The position numbers were made by a program, and so were the translations under genes. From assembly GCA_028689775.1 (NCBI GenBank), contig JAQVCM010000014.1:34462-98461 (forward strand): a DNA stretch of 64,000 nucleotides. Reading direction: 5' to 3'. The stretch is from Crocinitomicaceae bacterium (lineage in GTDB: Bacteria > Bacteroidota > Bacteroidia > Flavobacteriales_D > Crocinitomicaceae). Positions 1-10,319 of the stretch are shown one piece after another (the stretch's first letter is position 1; the number at the start of each line of letters is the position of its first letter). The notes below the pieces were generated by a model, which saw only the letters and a program-made list of their open reading frames with translations, was not told the DNA's origin and did not search any database.

Positions 1-164
1 TCTTCTAAAACAAGAGGTGTTTCATCAGAAGAACCATCATTGATGCAAATTATTTCTAAGTTGGTGTAGGTTTGATTAACAATAGAATCTAATGCCATCG
101 GCAAGAAAGGCATAGCATTATAGCAAGGAAGAATGACGGAAACGAGTGGTTGGTTCATAATCAT
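1..164 (-). CDS. Glycosyltransferase family 2, N-terminal part (runs off left edge)
   Basis: Reading leftward from an ATG at 164 (or the second ATG at 158) the frame gives a typical GT2 start: a hydrophobic beta strand followed by PCYNAMPFL, then SIVNQTYTNLEIICINDGSSDET. The VSVILPCYN strand and the INDGSSDET segment are hallmarks of the GT-A nucleotide-sugar binding fold. Family members transfer a sugar from an NDP-sugar to a polysaccharide or lipid-linked acceptor on the cytoplasmic side of the membrane. The start lies 3 bp from the stop of the upstream glycosyltransferase, so the two are almost certainly co-transcribed. Only about 54 residues are visible. Donor and acceptor cannot be told. 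Confidence 0.85.
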   Translation of the reverse strand, partial: MIMNQPLVSVILPCYNAMPFLPMALDSIVNQTYTNLEIICINDGSSDETPLVLE

Positions 165-167
165 TTT

Positions 168-1124
168 CTAAAAATAATATTTCATTTTATGTTTGAGTTC
201 ATTATTCAGAGGTGAAAAGTACATGGATCTGAAAGCTAAACCCAAATTCTTTATAAAAGAATTATTCTTCTTGTCTATCAACAAAGCATAATACTCACCA
301 AAGGCTCTTTTTCTTTCTTTTCCTTTTGTTAAAGGATATTTTTGAGGGTTTTCTTTTAAAAAACCATGGACTTTTTCATTGAAACCCATCGCTTTTTCAT
401 TGAAATGAAAATTAGACAAGGTTTGTAAAGGGAAATAAGTTGTTTTTGAGTCAATTAAAGTACGCTCTTCAATAACTAGTTGACTTCCATCAGTTTCGAT
501 AGCTAAAACTTTAGTTACTGATGCTGGATTATGTAACATAATCATTCCATCAAATTCAGCAGCAAAGATAAATGGAGCTGGTTGAGTTTTCGTATGGAAA
601 AATCGATACGTATGTTCGGTATGTCCAAATCGTTTATATTTTGCGAATAGAGTATTCCAACCCCCAATTTTATCCAAACCTTCTCTTGTGAAAAAAGAGA
701 AATAACCGCCACCTAAAAGAGATTTATTTAAGCGAAAAGACCCATTAATTTTAATTTCAAAAATATCATGTCCAAAATTTCCGCACAAATGGGGGTAACC
801 TGTTTTTTTATATATCTCGATGCAGCTATCAAAAATATCGCTTTTCAAAAGTTCTACATCATCTTCAATGAAAAAATAATAATCATAATCAGGGAATTTA
901 GTCAAAACCCTATTCTTTGACAAACCAACACCTTCTCGTTCTTCAGAATAAAGTAGCGGAATATCAAATTTAGAACAAAAATCAATGTAAGATTGGTCTT
1001 CGCCGTCTACCGCAAGTATGAAGTGGAAGTTATCATTTTCATTTGCAAATTTCAAATAGTTCCAAATGAATTTTTCAACTTCAGAAAGTCTATTGCAGGA
1101 AGTTATTGTTATTAATGCTTTCAT
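168..1124 (-). CDS. GT2-like (GT-A fold) glycosyltransferase
   Basis: 318 residues. The start MKALITITSCNR and an acidic FIEDDVE segment near residue 90 match the metal/nucleotide-binding region of GT-A glycosyltransferases. The later LGGGYFSFFTREGLDKIGGW stretch resembles the acceptor-side motif of galactosyltransferase-like GT2 enzymes, where a GGW-type segment precedes an acidic catalytic loop. No membrane segments are evident, so the protein is probably cytoplasmic, acting on lipid-linked intermediates. It sits in the minus-strand polysaccharide operon, between a truncated glycosyltransferase ORF and another GT2. Family assignment is good. The sugar transferred is unknown. Confidence 0.75.
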   Translation of the reverse strand: MKALITITSCNRLSEVEKFIWNYLKFANENDNFHFILAVDGEDQSYIDFCSKFDIPLLYSEEREGVGLSKNRVLTKFPDYDYYFFIEDDVELLKSDIFDSCIEIYKKTGYPHLCGNFGHDIFEIKINGSFRLNKSLLGGGYFSFFTREGLDKIGGWNTLFAKYKRFGHTEHTYRFFHTKTQPAPFIFAAEFDGMIMLHNPASVTKVLAIETDGSQLVIEERTLIDSKTTYFPLQTLSNFHFNEKAMGFNEKVHGFLKENPQKYPLTKGKERKRAFGEYYALLIDKKNNSFIKNLGLAFRSMYFSPLNNELKHKMKYYF

Positions 1125-1144
1125 ATTATAATTCCTTGTAACAA

Positions 1145-1465
1145 CTAATTTACAGCTCCTGGCTTGAACTTGTCTTTTAATTTCAAAAAGTAAGATTCGA
1201 TGTATTTATAATCTAAATCGACAGTCTTTTTTACTTTCTTTGAATGGTAAAAATATTTCTCTATAATTCTTTGTTTTTTTATTTCAATATCTTTTAAATT
1301 TGACATCAAAATATCACCCCAAGAATTAAAACTCGCCCCCCAATGCCGCGTCAACAAGGTTACATCACCGCCTTCTTTCGTAAAACCTTCACAGAAAGAT
1401 TCAATGCGGTAGCTAGGCACTGCGTTGAGCGGGAAAGCATAATAGGATATGATTAGTATTTTCAT
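1145..1465 (-). pseudogene. Chimeric stub: GT4-type N-terminus joined to an acyltransferase-3 C-terminus
   Basis: A 106-residue open frame. Its first ~55 residues (MKILIISYYAFPLNAVPSYR, then a GGDVTLLTRHW strand) match the N-terminal Rossmann half of GT4 (GT-B) glycosyltransferases, which normally exceed 350 residues. The last ~25 residues (YKYIESYFLKLKDKF) instead resemble the C-terminal end of acyltransferase-3 proteins; the intact acyltransferase at 8303-9403 ends YRYFESYFLKLKPK. The frame is uninterrupted and fits between its neighbours with short gaps (20 bp to the next gene, 4 bp from the previous one). I infer a deletion fused the head of one gene to the tail of another. It lacks the catalytic parts of both and is probably non-functional. 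Confidence 0.6.
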
Positions 1466-1469
1466 TGTT

Positions 1470-2981
1470 TTAAATTTCGTCGTTTATAATTTCGTCACTG
1501 AGTAGATCATCCAAAATCTCTTTATATAATTCGTGTATACCATCGATGTTTTTCTGCGAAGACATCGATGATGTGGAAGAATAGCAAATTATTTTTTCAA
1601 GCAGTGCGTTTTCATCCTTGCTTAATTCAGCAATAGCCATTCCATCCTCAATTTGTTTTCTGTAACTAGAAACACCTACTTCATCTAATATTATTGAAAA
1701 CTTACCAAGGAGAGCAGCCTCTGTTATACAACCTGAAAAAGCAGAAATATGAATACAGATATTCAGTAATATAGTTGGTAAGGGCAATTCTGCCGCTTTG
1801 TCCAATATAACCTTGGGATAAATATCACTGTCCTTCAGTTGCTGTATAATCTGATCACGTGCATTTAGTTTTGTAGGATGCATTCTTATCCACCATTGAT
1901 AATTAGAAGGTGTGTTTTGTATTGTTTTTAAAATAAAATCTTCTATATTATTAGTTTGTAGCGTATACAATATTATTTTCTTATCCTCTAAAAATTCATT
2001 CGAATCTTTATTTTGATTATTAAAAACACTTGAAAACCATGGGTTTCCGCCTAAAACACATTGATGATAATACTGCTTACTGACCCATTCGTTAATCAAC
2101 TCATAACTAACCTCATCCCAAAGCCAAATAGTTGAAGGTAACAAACTATAACCTTTTTCTGGGAACTTCGTCCAACCTGAATATGAAATATGTTCTGGCC
2201 CCATCCCTCCATGCTGAATTTCGATTGTTTTTACTCCTAATTCTCTCGCTGCAATATTAGCACCGTACCGTGTATCAGAGTAATAACATAATTCAAAAGC
2301 AAGCTTAACTTTAAATTTCTTCATCAATACTTTTGATAAAAAAACTTGTCCTTTAACTGATACGATCTGATTTATCAATTCGTTTAAATATGATAAATCA
2401 ACTATAACTTCATGACCTTTTTCACCGAACACAGCTATAAAATCATCATAAACAGGAAGGTGCGTGACAAGTTTTTTATTTTTAAAAAAAGACAGTAGTT
2501 TTAAAGCTCGGAAATATTTATTAAAAAAACAAATCTTCTCGTCTTGATCGTAGTTGTTAAAGAAGTCATCACTATTGAGAAAAAGAACATTAAATCCTGC
2601 GTAATTTTCTTTAATATAGCTGGTTAATGAATGATAAAAGCGATTCCGACTTTTGCCTTCAATTCTAGATCGATATGCTGTAGACTCAATAAACAAAATA
2701 TGTTTATTTTTGCTTTTCGGTCGAATAAGTAGTATAAATAAGCTAAAAAAAGATTTTAATGTTAAAAACATCTTTTTCAAGATACTATTACCTTTCTCAG
2801 CCAATGACTGGCCCTTTTTATATCGTTTATCTGTTTTTCTCAACCAACGAAAGAACAAATCAATTTTAATCATCGGCCAAACATGAATGCCATCGACTGT
2901 CCATTCATCCACCGGATGTTCTGCTTCAAATTGGTTCAATATATCAACAATCTCTTTTCTAGTCATCGTTATCGGCTTCAA
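1470..2981 (-). CDS. Putative GT-B type surface-carbohydrate transferase
   Basis: 503 residues, not firmly recognised. An IQHGGMGPEH motif near residue 255, a WIRMHPTK segment near 370 and a HISAFSGCITEAALLGK segment near 415 are arranged as in GT-B fold polysaccharide transferases of the CDP-glycerol transferase/capsule-synthesis kind: a His-Gly turn, a basic RMHP phosphate-binding site, and a Ser/Glu nucleotide-binding loop. One hydrophobic stretch near residue 75 may associate with the membrane. Context (directly after the nonulosonate cassette) suggests it could use the CMP-sugar made by the neighbours, but that is inference. Start at ATG 2981, just upstream of a phosphatase stop. Confidence 0.55.
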   Translation of the reverse strand: MKPITMTRKEIVDILNQFEAEHPVDEWTVDGIHVWPMIKIDLFFRWLRKTDKRYKKGQSLAEKGNSILKKMFLTLKSFFSLFILLIRPKSKNKHILFIESTAYRSRIEGKSRNRFYHSLTSYIKENYAGFNVLFLNSDDFFNNYDQDEKICFFNKYFRALKLLSFFKNKKLVTHLPVYDDFIAVFGEKGHEVIVDLSYLNELINQIVSVKGQVFLSKVLMKKFKVKLAFELCYYSDTRYGANIAARELGVKTIEIQHGGMGPEHISYSGWTKFPEKGYSLLPSTIWLWDEVSYELINEWVSKQYYHQCVLGGNPWFSSVFNNQNKDSNEFLEDKKIILYTLQTNNIEDFILKTIQNTPSNYQWWIRMHPTKLNARDQIIQQLKDSDIYPKVILDKAAELPLPTILLNICIHISAFSGCITEAALLGKFSIILDEVGVSSYRKQIEDGMAIAELSKDENALLEKIICYSSTSSMSSQKNIDGIHELYKEILDDLLSDEIINDEI

Positions 2982-2982
2982 G

Positions 2983-4039
<1,057 letters not shown>

Positions 4040-4045
4040 TAAACA

Positions 4046-5089
4046 TTAATCTATAAAAGTGTTGTACATAATTTCATTTTTATCAATATCCTTACTTAAT
4101 GATTTGCCAATCACATTGTCTTTTTCTGACCATTTATATCCATCACCCGGTGACAAAAGATGAATGTCGCTTTCAGTGATAATTTCTCCTTTCTTCATAT
4201 TTCGATTAGAAGCAATAGAACGTTCTAGTTTATTTTTAGCAGTTATCACATCAGGCTCAATAAAAACCATCTCTTCTCCCAAGCTTCTCTCCATGACTCT
4301 AATGTCACGCACCATTCTATAAATACCATCAATTGCCAAGGAGCCAGCTTGATCGGTCCCCTTCATTTGTCTGTCTAATGTAATGTGTTTTTCAATAATT
4401 CTCGCCCCCATCGCCACTGCAGCAACTGGAGCTGATATACCAATGGTATGGTCAGAGTAACCAATTACAAAATCAGAATAATGCTTTTGCAGATAAGTAA
4501 TCGTTTTCAAATTCACATTTTCTGGATGTGTAGGGTACTGTGACACGCAATGTAGAATTGACAAATTAGAGTGATACTTCGTAATCACCTCAATCGCATC
4601 ATCTAATTCTTTTTTTCCAGCCATACCTGTTGAAACAATAATTGGAATTTTTGTTTCCGCTAATGCGCTTAATAATGGTAAATTGGTCAAGTCTCGACTC
4701 GCTACTTTTAGTTTGTCAGGCGTAAATAGTTTTAGCAGCGATAAACACCCAGTGGCACATAGAGTTTCTACAAATTCCAATCCCAATGATTTAGCATGTT
4801 TATAAACTTCAAAATGTTCCTCATCATTTAGCTCTAAATATCCCCGGTGTTCTCCGTAGGTTTTTCCAAAAGAATTCGGGTTATTATAAAGCGCATCCAT
4901 TTGAGATTGAGACAATTCCTCACTCAAATCTCTTTTGGTTAATTTAACAGCATCCATTCTTTTTAATTCAAGATTGAAAAGCTTCTCATAAATTGGTCTT
5001 GACGCAACTTCAACCAATAATTTCGCAATATCGACAGATCCGTTATGATTCTGTCCTATTTCTCCAATAATGTAGGTTTGATTTTTCAT
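4046..5089 (-). CDS. NeuB/SpsE-family nonulosonic acid synthase
   Basis: 347 residues. The NeuB TIM barrel starts with IIGEIGQNHNGS and includes VSTGMA, LHCVSQYPTHPENVNL, GYSDHTIG and EKHITLDRQMKGTDQ, all conserved in N-acetylneuraminate, legionaminate and pseudaminate synthases that condense PEP with an N-acyl hexosamine. The C-terminal ~60 residues (RSIASNRNMKKGEIITESDI) form the SAF/antifreeze-like domain. Its ATG overlaps the stop of the cytidylyltransferase by 4 bp. No NeuC-type epimerase is in view, so the product (Neu5Ac, KDN, legionaminate or other) is undetermined. The adjoining HAD phosphatase favours a phosphorylated substrate. Confidence 0.92.
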   Translation of the reverse strand: MKNQTYIIGEIGQNHNGSVDIAKLLVEVASRPIYEKLFNLELKRMDAVKLTKRDLSEELSQSQMDALYNNPNSFGKTYGEHRGYLELNDEEHFEVYKHAKSLGLEFVETLCATGCLSLLKLFTPDKLKVASRDLTNLPLLSALAETKIPIIVSTGMAGKKELDDAIEVITKYHSNLSILHCVSQYPTHPENVNLKTITYLQKHYSDFVIGYSDHTIGISAPVAAVAMGARIIEKHITLDRQMKGTDQAGSLAIDGIYRMVRDIRVMERSLGEEMVFIEPDVITAKNKLERSIASNRNMKKGEIITESDIHLLSPGDGYKWSEKDNVIGKSLSKDIDKNEIMYNTFID

Positions 5090-5838
5090 TTTTTATGTTC
5101 TTCAATTTGTTTATGCATTAATGACATATATTTATTTTCAGTCAATAAATACTCCACTATATATTCAGAAGTTAATTCTTCAACTTCATTTATTGTATTA
5201 GAATATATCTCTTGACACAACTCGAAATCTTCGATCGTATCTACTGTCAACCTTATACCTTCATTCTCAGTGAAAGGAATCGGTAAAAAGCTCATTGAAA
5301 ACTTATCAGGATTCTCGTATATAAAATTTGTCACGTGCTCAAGATATAAACTTTGCTCTGTCTGTATTTGTATCTTTTTTAATGCCTGCAATTCAACTAG
5401 TTCAGAGAAAAAGCCATAATGAGTTCGAATTGTGGGTATTTTGTCTATACTTTGAAAACTGATGTATTCTTTTGCTGATTTTTGATACGCATCTATCAAA
5501 TCTTCAATATAATCAATTGATAAAAATGGATTATCAGCGCATACTCTCACTACAACATCTATCTTGTGTTTTTCAGCAGCATCTATAAATCGTTTGAGAA
5601 CATTAGTCTCGCTACCTCGAAACACTTCAATAGGATAATCTTTTGCTGCTGCTTCAATTGCATCATCTATAGATGAAGTCGAAGTAGCTAAAACAATCGG
5701 GTATTTAAAATTTGTAAATTTCCCTAAAACAACATCTAATAAAGTTTGATCTTCAAAAAATGGTTTCAACATTTTTTGAGGCAGACGACTAGAACCCAAT
5801 CTTGCTTGAATAATAACTCCAATATTGTACGTTTGCAT
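5086..5838 (-). CDS. SpsF-type cytidylyltransferase (CMP-nonulosonate synthetase-like)
   Basis: 250 residues. The start IGVIIQARLGSSRLPQKML is the nucleotide-binding signature of the SpsF/NeuA superfamily, and VRVCADNPFLSIDYIEDL carries the Mg-binding Asp. SpsF-like enzymes are paired with SpsE (NeuB-like) in spore-coat and surface glycan loci and activate the acidic sugar as its CMP derivative. The family differs from classical NeuA but does the same kind of chemistry. First gene of the nonulosonate cassette, overlapping the synthase by 4 bp and separated by 66 bp from the ABC exporter upstream. Confidence 0.85.
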   Translation of the reverse strand: MQTYNIGVIIQARLGSSRLPQKMLKPFFEDQTLLDVVLGKFTNFKYPIVLATSTSSIDDAIEAAAKDYPIEVFRGSETNVLKRFIDAAEKHKIDVVVRVCADNPFLSIDYIEDLIDAYQKSAKEYISFQSIDKIPTIRTHYGFFSELVELQALKKIQIQTEQSLYLEHVTNFIYENPDKFSMSFLPIPFTENEGIRLTVDTIEDFELCQEIYSNTINEVEELTSEYIVEYLLTENKYMSLMHKQIEEHKK

Positions 5839-5904
5839 ACTAACTAATCTATTAGTGTTTGATAAATATATACATTTAATAAATTCAATGAATATTAATA
5901 TTCA

Positions 5905-7704
5905 TTATAATTCCTGTAATTCTACCATTCTTCTAAAACTTTCCGACCTTTCACAAAGTTCTGCAAAATTACCTTCTCCAATTATCTCCCCTTTGTCCAT
6001 CTGATAAACTTTATCTGCATTTTTAACGGTGGAAAGTCGGTGTGCGATAATCAAAACGGTGTATTTACCTTTAATGTTGTCAATGTTCATCTGTATTTCC
6101 TTCTCGGTTTCAGAATCCAAAGCAGAAGTGGCTTCATCTAAAATCAGAATATCAATTTCTTTAAACAATTCTCTTGCAATAGAAATCCGCTGTTTTTGAC
6201 CTCCACTTAAATTAATTCCATTATTCCCCAACAAAGTTTCAGCTTTCAAGGGTAGATTCTCCACATAATCGATGAGAGAAGCTTTTAACAAAGCCTCTTG
6301 AAAACGCGAGCTATTTTCTGCTGTTGGTTCTGCCCACAGTGTCACATTATTAAAAATGGTATCGTTAAACACAACGGGTTCTTGTGTGATGTATCCGATG
6401 CGCGCCTGATAAGAATTTATGTTTAGTTGTGTAAAACTCAAATCATCAACAAAAACTTCTCCTTTGTTAGGCTTTAATAAACCTCCCAATAAATTCACTA
6501 ATGTTGTTTTCCCACTTCCGCTCTCTCCTACAAAAGCAATGGTCGTATTTTTTTTTATTTCTAGGTTTAATTTTTTCAGAATTCCATTTGTCTCCGCATA
6601 TCCAAAATCCACATTTTCCAATCTGATTCCTTTTTCAAAACGAGTCAATTCAATTTTGCCAGATTCTTCAGCACTTGCTTTCAGCTCGTTCTCGAAACTC
6701 AAAATATTCTCAAGTGAACCTGAAACTGACAAATAATTGTTGTAGCTATTTTGAAAAATCATCAATCCAGACAAAGCTCTGTAAAAAAAGAGCAAACTGA
6801 TCATGATACTTGCCAATTGCCCACCTAACAAATATACTTGCATCAAAATAACCAAAGAGACAACTCCAATCAAAATTGGTTCCCGTAATGCAGTGATTTT
6901 AGCACTCAAAATTCCAATTTGAGTATTGTTTCTCTCCACATCATAAATTTTTCCTTTTAACCTTTCCGCATACGTTTTAACGAAACCGGTAGCTTTTAAA
7001 TATTTAAAATTGGCAATAAACTGAATGATTAACCCTTGAAAGTCACTGCTATTTTTGGTTAGCTCTGTAGATTGTTCTTTCGTTTTCTTAAACAAACGGC
7101 TAAAAAACAAGTTCGAAAGTCCTCCACCAACAGAAACCAGTAATGCAAATTTCCAATCTACCAAAAACACAAAACTCAAATAAACCAAGACCATGATTAA
7201 ATTTTGAACACTAAGTGCAAAATTATAATAAGCATTTGATACTCGATTTATCTCTCCAGTCATCGAGTTTTGTATTCTCCCAACATCAGCAGTCACAAAT
7301 TTTTGAAAAGAAAACACCGTAAAAAGATCGGTTAGTTTGACACGCATGGAAGAAACGAAAAACTGTAATATTTTTACATTGTATTTTAATGAAATAAAAT
7401 AGACGACTCCTTTCAGTGTAAAAAATAAAAACATAAACAACAACGCTGTCTTCATGTTCAATGCAAATCCGAGCGCCTCAATGCCACTTACTAAAAAGCC
7501 CATATTTCCTATCGATTCACTACTAACACCCGAGCTACCATCTGCCATCTGTAATAAAGGCAAAAACATGGTCAATCCTAAACCGTCTAGGATACCAATT
7601 ACAATACTTAATAAAAGCATTATAAATATTCGGTAGCCCAAATAGCTGTAGAAATATGCAAAAGATGAAAAATATTTCTTGATAAGGCTTGTTATCGACT
7701 TCAT
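5905..7704 (-). CDS. ABC transporter, fused permease and ATPase (MsbA/PglK-like flippase)
   Basis: 599 residues. Residues ~1-340 hold about six membrane segments of an ABC exporter; the C-terminal ~240 form the nucleotide-binding domain with Walker A GESGSGKTT, signature NLSGGQKQRISIAREL, Walker B ILILDEATSALD and the H-loop IIAHRLST. Half-transporters of this type dimerise and move lipids or lipid-linked oligosaccharides across the inner membrane. Heading a polysaccharide operon, it most likely flips the lipid-linked repeat unit or a glycolipid (PglK-like role). That is inference from context. It lies just downstream of a dead ABC-2 permease gene and may have taken over export. Confidence 0.85.
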   Translation of the reverse strand: MKSITSLIKKYFSSFAYFYSYLGYRIFIMLLLSIVIGILDGLGLTMFLPLLQMADGSSGVSSESIGNMGFLVSGIEALGFALNMKTALLFMFLFFTLKGVVYFISLKYNVKILQFFVSSMRVKLTDLFTVFSFQKFVTADVGRIQNSMTGEINRVSNAYYNFALSVQNLIMVLVYLSFVFLVDWKFALLVSVGGGLSNLFFSRLFKKTKEQSTELTKNSSDFQGLIIQFIANFKYLKATGFVKTYAERLKGKIYDVERNNTQIGILSAKITALREPILIGVVSLVILMQVYLLGGQLASIMISLLFFYRALSGLMIFQNSYNNYLSVSGSLENILSFENELKASAEESGKIELTRFEKGIRLENVDFGYAETNGILKKLNLEIKKNTTIAFVGESGSGKTTLVNLLGGLLKPNKGEVFVDDLSFTQLNINSYQARIGYITQEPVVFNDTIFNNVTLWAEPTAENSSRFQEALLKASLIDYVENLPLKAETLLGNNGINLSGGQKQRISIARELFKEIDILILDEATSALDSETEKEIQMNIDNIKGKYTVLIIAHRLSTVKNADKVYQMDKGEIIGEGNFAELCERSESFRRMVELQEL

Positions 7705-7714
7705 AGTAGCGTAA

Positions 7715-7887
7715 AATTATAAAGTACGCAAAATAAGTACAACGATAACAGAGACACTACTGTTGGCGCATACCGAACCTCTAAAGTCACGCCAAGCAAG
7801 CGTTAGAAACAAATCTTTGTAACGAAACAATTCTTTGAAGTCGGGTACAATGGAACGGTGGTTGGCGTCGATTATCTTTTTACTCAT
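7715..7887 (-). pseudogene. Remnant of an ABC-2 polysaccharide export permease (Wzm-like), 5' end only
   Basis: From ATG at 7887 the minus strand reads MSKKIIDANHRSIVPDF, then KELFRYKDLFLTLAWRDFR, the characteristic cytoplasmic N-terminus of Wzm-type permeases, which normally continues with VRYKQTxLGxxWA. Here the frame continues as GSVCANSS, while VRYAPTVV appears one frame over, so a one-base shift lies near 7780. After VRYAPT the match fades and the next gene starts at 7704. Only ~45 of the ~260 residues of a permease survive. This is a direct reading; the family call comes from the conserved KELxxYxDLxxxLxWRD pattern. Confidence 0.65.
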
Positions 7888-8302
7888 TCTGTTTTTGCAG
7901 GTTTTGAAAACAAGGTGCGAAGATACAATTATTATCGGATTGAGCGGTGGCTGCGACGGATAAAAATCATTTTAGAAAGTCGAGTTTTTCAAATCGCTCC
8001 CCAATTTATCGTTCAAATGCTTTTCTTTCGCGTTTTTAAAAGGAAGAAACTTGCTTATTTGAGTTGCCAATTCTTTTGTAGAAGGTTTTTTTTAACCACA
8101 TTGGTTTGACAGGAAATTCTTACGACCTTTTCACATACTTGAATTAAAAATCCGTTTGCGATGTTTTCAAAATCAAAACGCATCGTGGGATACTCTTTAA
8201 CTTCATCTCGAATGCGAATGAAGCCACCAGCGCAAAATAACAATCTAACGAAAGGTTACTAGATAGCTTATTTACGTATGTGCTATTAGGCACTTATCTA
8301 CT
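7888..8302. other. Intergenic, no intact gene; likely decayed sequence
   Basis: No open frame here has recognisable content. A 62-codon minus-strand frame at 8055-8243 contains DEVKEYPTMRFDFENIANGF, which loosely resembles VEIKKYPAKSFIFENTLNF read on the minus strand near 10110-10175; the two may be decayed copies of one sequence. A possible promoter for the dead permease (TATCTTCG, minus strand) lies close upstream of 7887. An 83-codon plus-strand frame at 7858-8109 overlaps the permease remnant and is taken as chance. Confidence 0.4.
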
Positions 8303-9403
8303 TTATTTTGGTTTTAATTTCAAAAAATAACTCTCAAAATATCGATATGATAAGCGTGCAATCACATAGCTCAACAACAATGATAAAAATGGTATATAGA
8401 TCAAAACCAGAGAACTTGACTCATCCATCTTCAAGACATTCCTTAGCAAAGTGTGAATAATAAAAATTGCAATACTATGATACAGATATAGTCCATATGT
8501 ATATTTTCCATTATTTTCTAAAATTTTTATCTTAGACAAAGAAAAGCGCGGAGAATAGCATTGAAACAACATAAATAAACTAATACCTGCAGAAAAAATC
8601 AAGACTGAAATCGGTTTTGGAAGAAAATTATACCAGAAAAACAATAAAGATAAAACCAAAATAAATAGCATCCATAATGGATTTAGACGTGTCATTTTTT
8701 CATTAATATTCCATTTATTGTAAAAGGATAAATAACCAAAGTACGCGCCTACAGATAAATAAATCATTGCAAAAACGGTGTGCGTTCCTGGTAATAAAAA
8801 TATGATTGAAACTATCGTTGAAATTAAAAGAACTGCAAGAATACTACTTCCAAATCTCCTCTTGGGAAACAACAAAACCAATAAAGGCCAAAATACATAA
8901 AACTGTTCCTCAATACTCACTGACCATGTTGGTCCAAGTGCAACTCCAAAAGGTAAAACACCGTTGTTAATTTGATCAAAATTACTTAGAAAAGCTAGAT
9001 ACATTCCCAAACTTGCATTTTCATACGTAGGTAATCCCAATGTCCACGAACGTATCAAAGGAAAAATAAAAAATCCAAAAATAACAACAGCGTAATAAAC
9101 CGGCCAGATTCTTAAAATTCTCTTTTTGTAAAAATCTTTCAAACTAAAGCGATTGCTTTCTTGATTTTTAAGCATTAAAAAAGTTATTAAAAAACCACTT
9201 AAAACGAAAAAAACAGGAACTCCAAAACTAAAAAAACCTCTAACGGTCATTACCGCTTGATAAGTTTGAGAACTTTTCAAAGTAGCATCATCTGATCCAA
9301 AAGAATGCGCCAAAAAAGTAGACATAAAAGCTATTGTTCGGATGGCATCTAGACTTTTAAAGTGAAACTTTTGCTCTTTATTTATTTGTAATTCCATTTT
9401 CAT
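8303..9403 (-). CDS. Acyltransferase-3 family membrane O-acyltransferase (OafA-like)
   Basis: 366 residues with about ten membrane segments. FKSLDAIRTIAFMSTFLAHS gives the conserved N-terminal helix with the catalytic His. FFSFGVPVFFVLSGFLITFLML, the RILRIWPVYY motif and GPTWSVSIEEQFYVFWPL are family hallmarks. The C-terminus SYRYFESYFLKLKPK is the usual end. These integral inner-membrane proteins O-acetylate sugars of O-antigen, capsule or exopolysaccharide. It is monocistronic between degraded sequences. It is probably functional: full length with all motifs. Confidence 0.9.
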   Translation of the reverse strand: MKMELQINKEQKFHFKSLDAIRTIAFMSTFLAHSFGSDDATLKSSQTYQAVMTVRGFFSFGVPVFFVLSGFLITFLMLKNQESNRFSLKDFYKKRILRIWPVYYAVVIFGFFIFPLIRSWTLGLPTYENASLGMYLAFLSNFDQINNGVLPFGVALGPTWSVSIEEQFYVFWPLLVLLFPKRRFGSSILAVLLISTIVSIIFLLPGTHTVFAMIYLSVGAYFGYLSFYNKWNINEKMTRLNPLWMLFILVLSLLFFWYNFLPKPISVLIFSAGISLFMLFQCYSPRFSLSKIKILENNGKYTYGLYLYHSIAIFIIHTLLRNVLKMDESSSLVLIYIPFLSLLLSYVIARLSYRYFESYFLKLKPK

Positions 9404-10319
9404 ATATTCTACTTTTATCAGTTAATTAATTAGTGGTTACGCTTTCTATTTTAATGTTCACGAGTTTCTCGCTAGATACGATCAAGTTAAGGTCAGGAAT
9501 TTGAACATTAGCAAATTTTTCAAAGTAAAATAAGAAAATGCGTAGTAATTGCATAAAAGTCCATAATAATTCACTGTCTATTTTAATGTTCATATCGCTT
9601 AAAACCACAATAAGTCAGGAAATTGAATAATTTAATTTGTATTGGTACAATTCTTCAATCGCTTATGAAATATCGGTTTGGTTGGAACCGATTATTTTTA
9701 ATGTCATTGGTCTGTTTTTGATTTAAAACAAGTTGCGAAATTATACTTTTAATTTGTGAAACACCTTCTTTCGACTGATAAAAAGAATAGATAAAACATT
9801 TTTTCTTGAAAATCTTCTTTTTTGTTGGATTAGAGAATTATCAAAAACTCTTTAAAAACAACTGTATCTATGCGCCAAGTCACACAAAAAAACCTTAACT
9901 TCCTGGAATCAAAACAACTACAAAAAGTCCTTTAAATTGTATATGAAACCAGCTTGAATCATTTACTTACCAATGTCAAAACCGTTTGAATCTTCATTTA
10001 TTTTAAGCAGTTTTCTCTCTATGAGAATAGCAATTTAATTTTAAATTTTTCGATGATAAACTCCAAAATTTTGAGAAACATCGCGTTCGAGATAAAACTA
10101 AAAGTTTAAAGTATTTTCAAAAATAAAGCTCTTGGCAGGATACTTTTTAATCTCGACACTACATCGCATAAAATCAATTCCGTATTTCAATTCCCAATTC
10201 CCAATCCAGCTACTTAGTGAGTCAACAAATAGCAATCTTCATCGGAAAAGGTAGCCACACAATGACTTTGCAATCTGCAACCACCGAATATAGTACCGCA
10301 TCCGATAACTCCTACCGGA
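9404..10319. other. 916-bp region without an intact gene
   Basis: Frames are short and interrupted on both strands. The minus strand has a 60-codon frame (9426-9608), with nearby minus-strand words such as TLKIIGSNQTDIS broken by stops, which look like a decayed coding sequence I cannot name. A possible minus-strand promoter (TATAATTTCG, about 9738-9747) lies upstream of the acyltransferase. Around 10110-10175 is the segment that loosely matches 8140-8240. AATTCCCA repeats twice at about 10190. No RNA gene or mobile-element ends were found. Confidence 0.5.

Noticed and set aside
7858..8109. 83-codon plus frame
   Set aside because: It is antisense to the Wzm remnant, whose protein-level match is much stronger.
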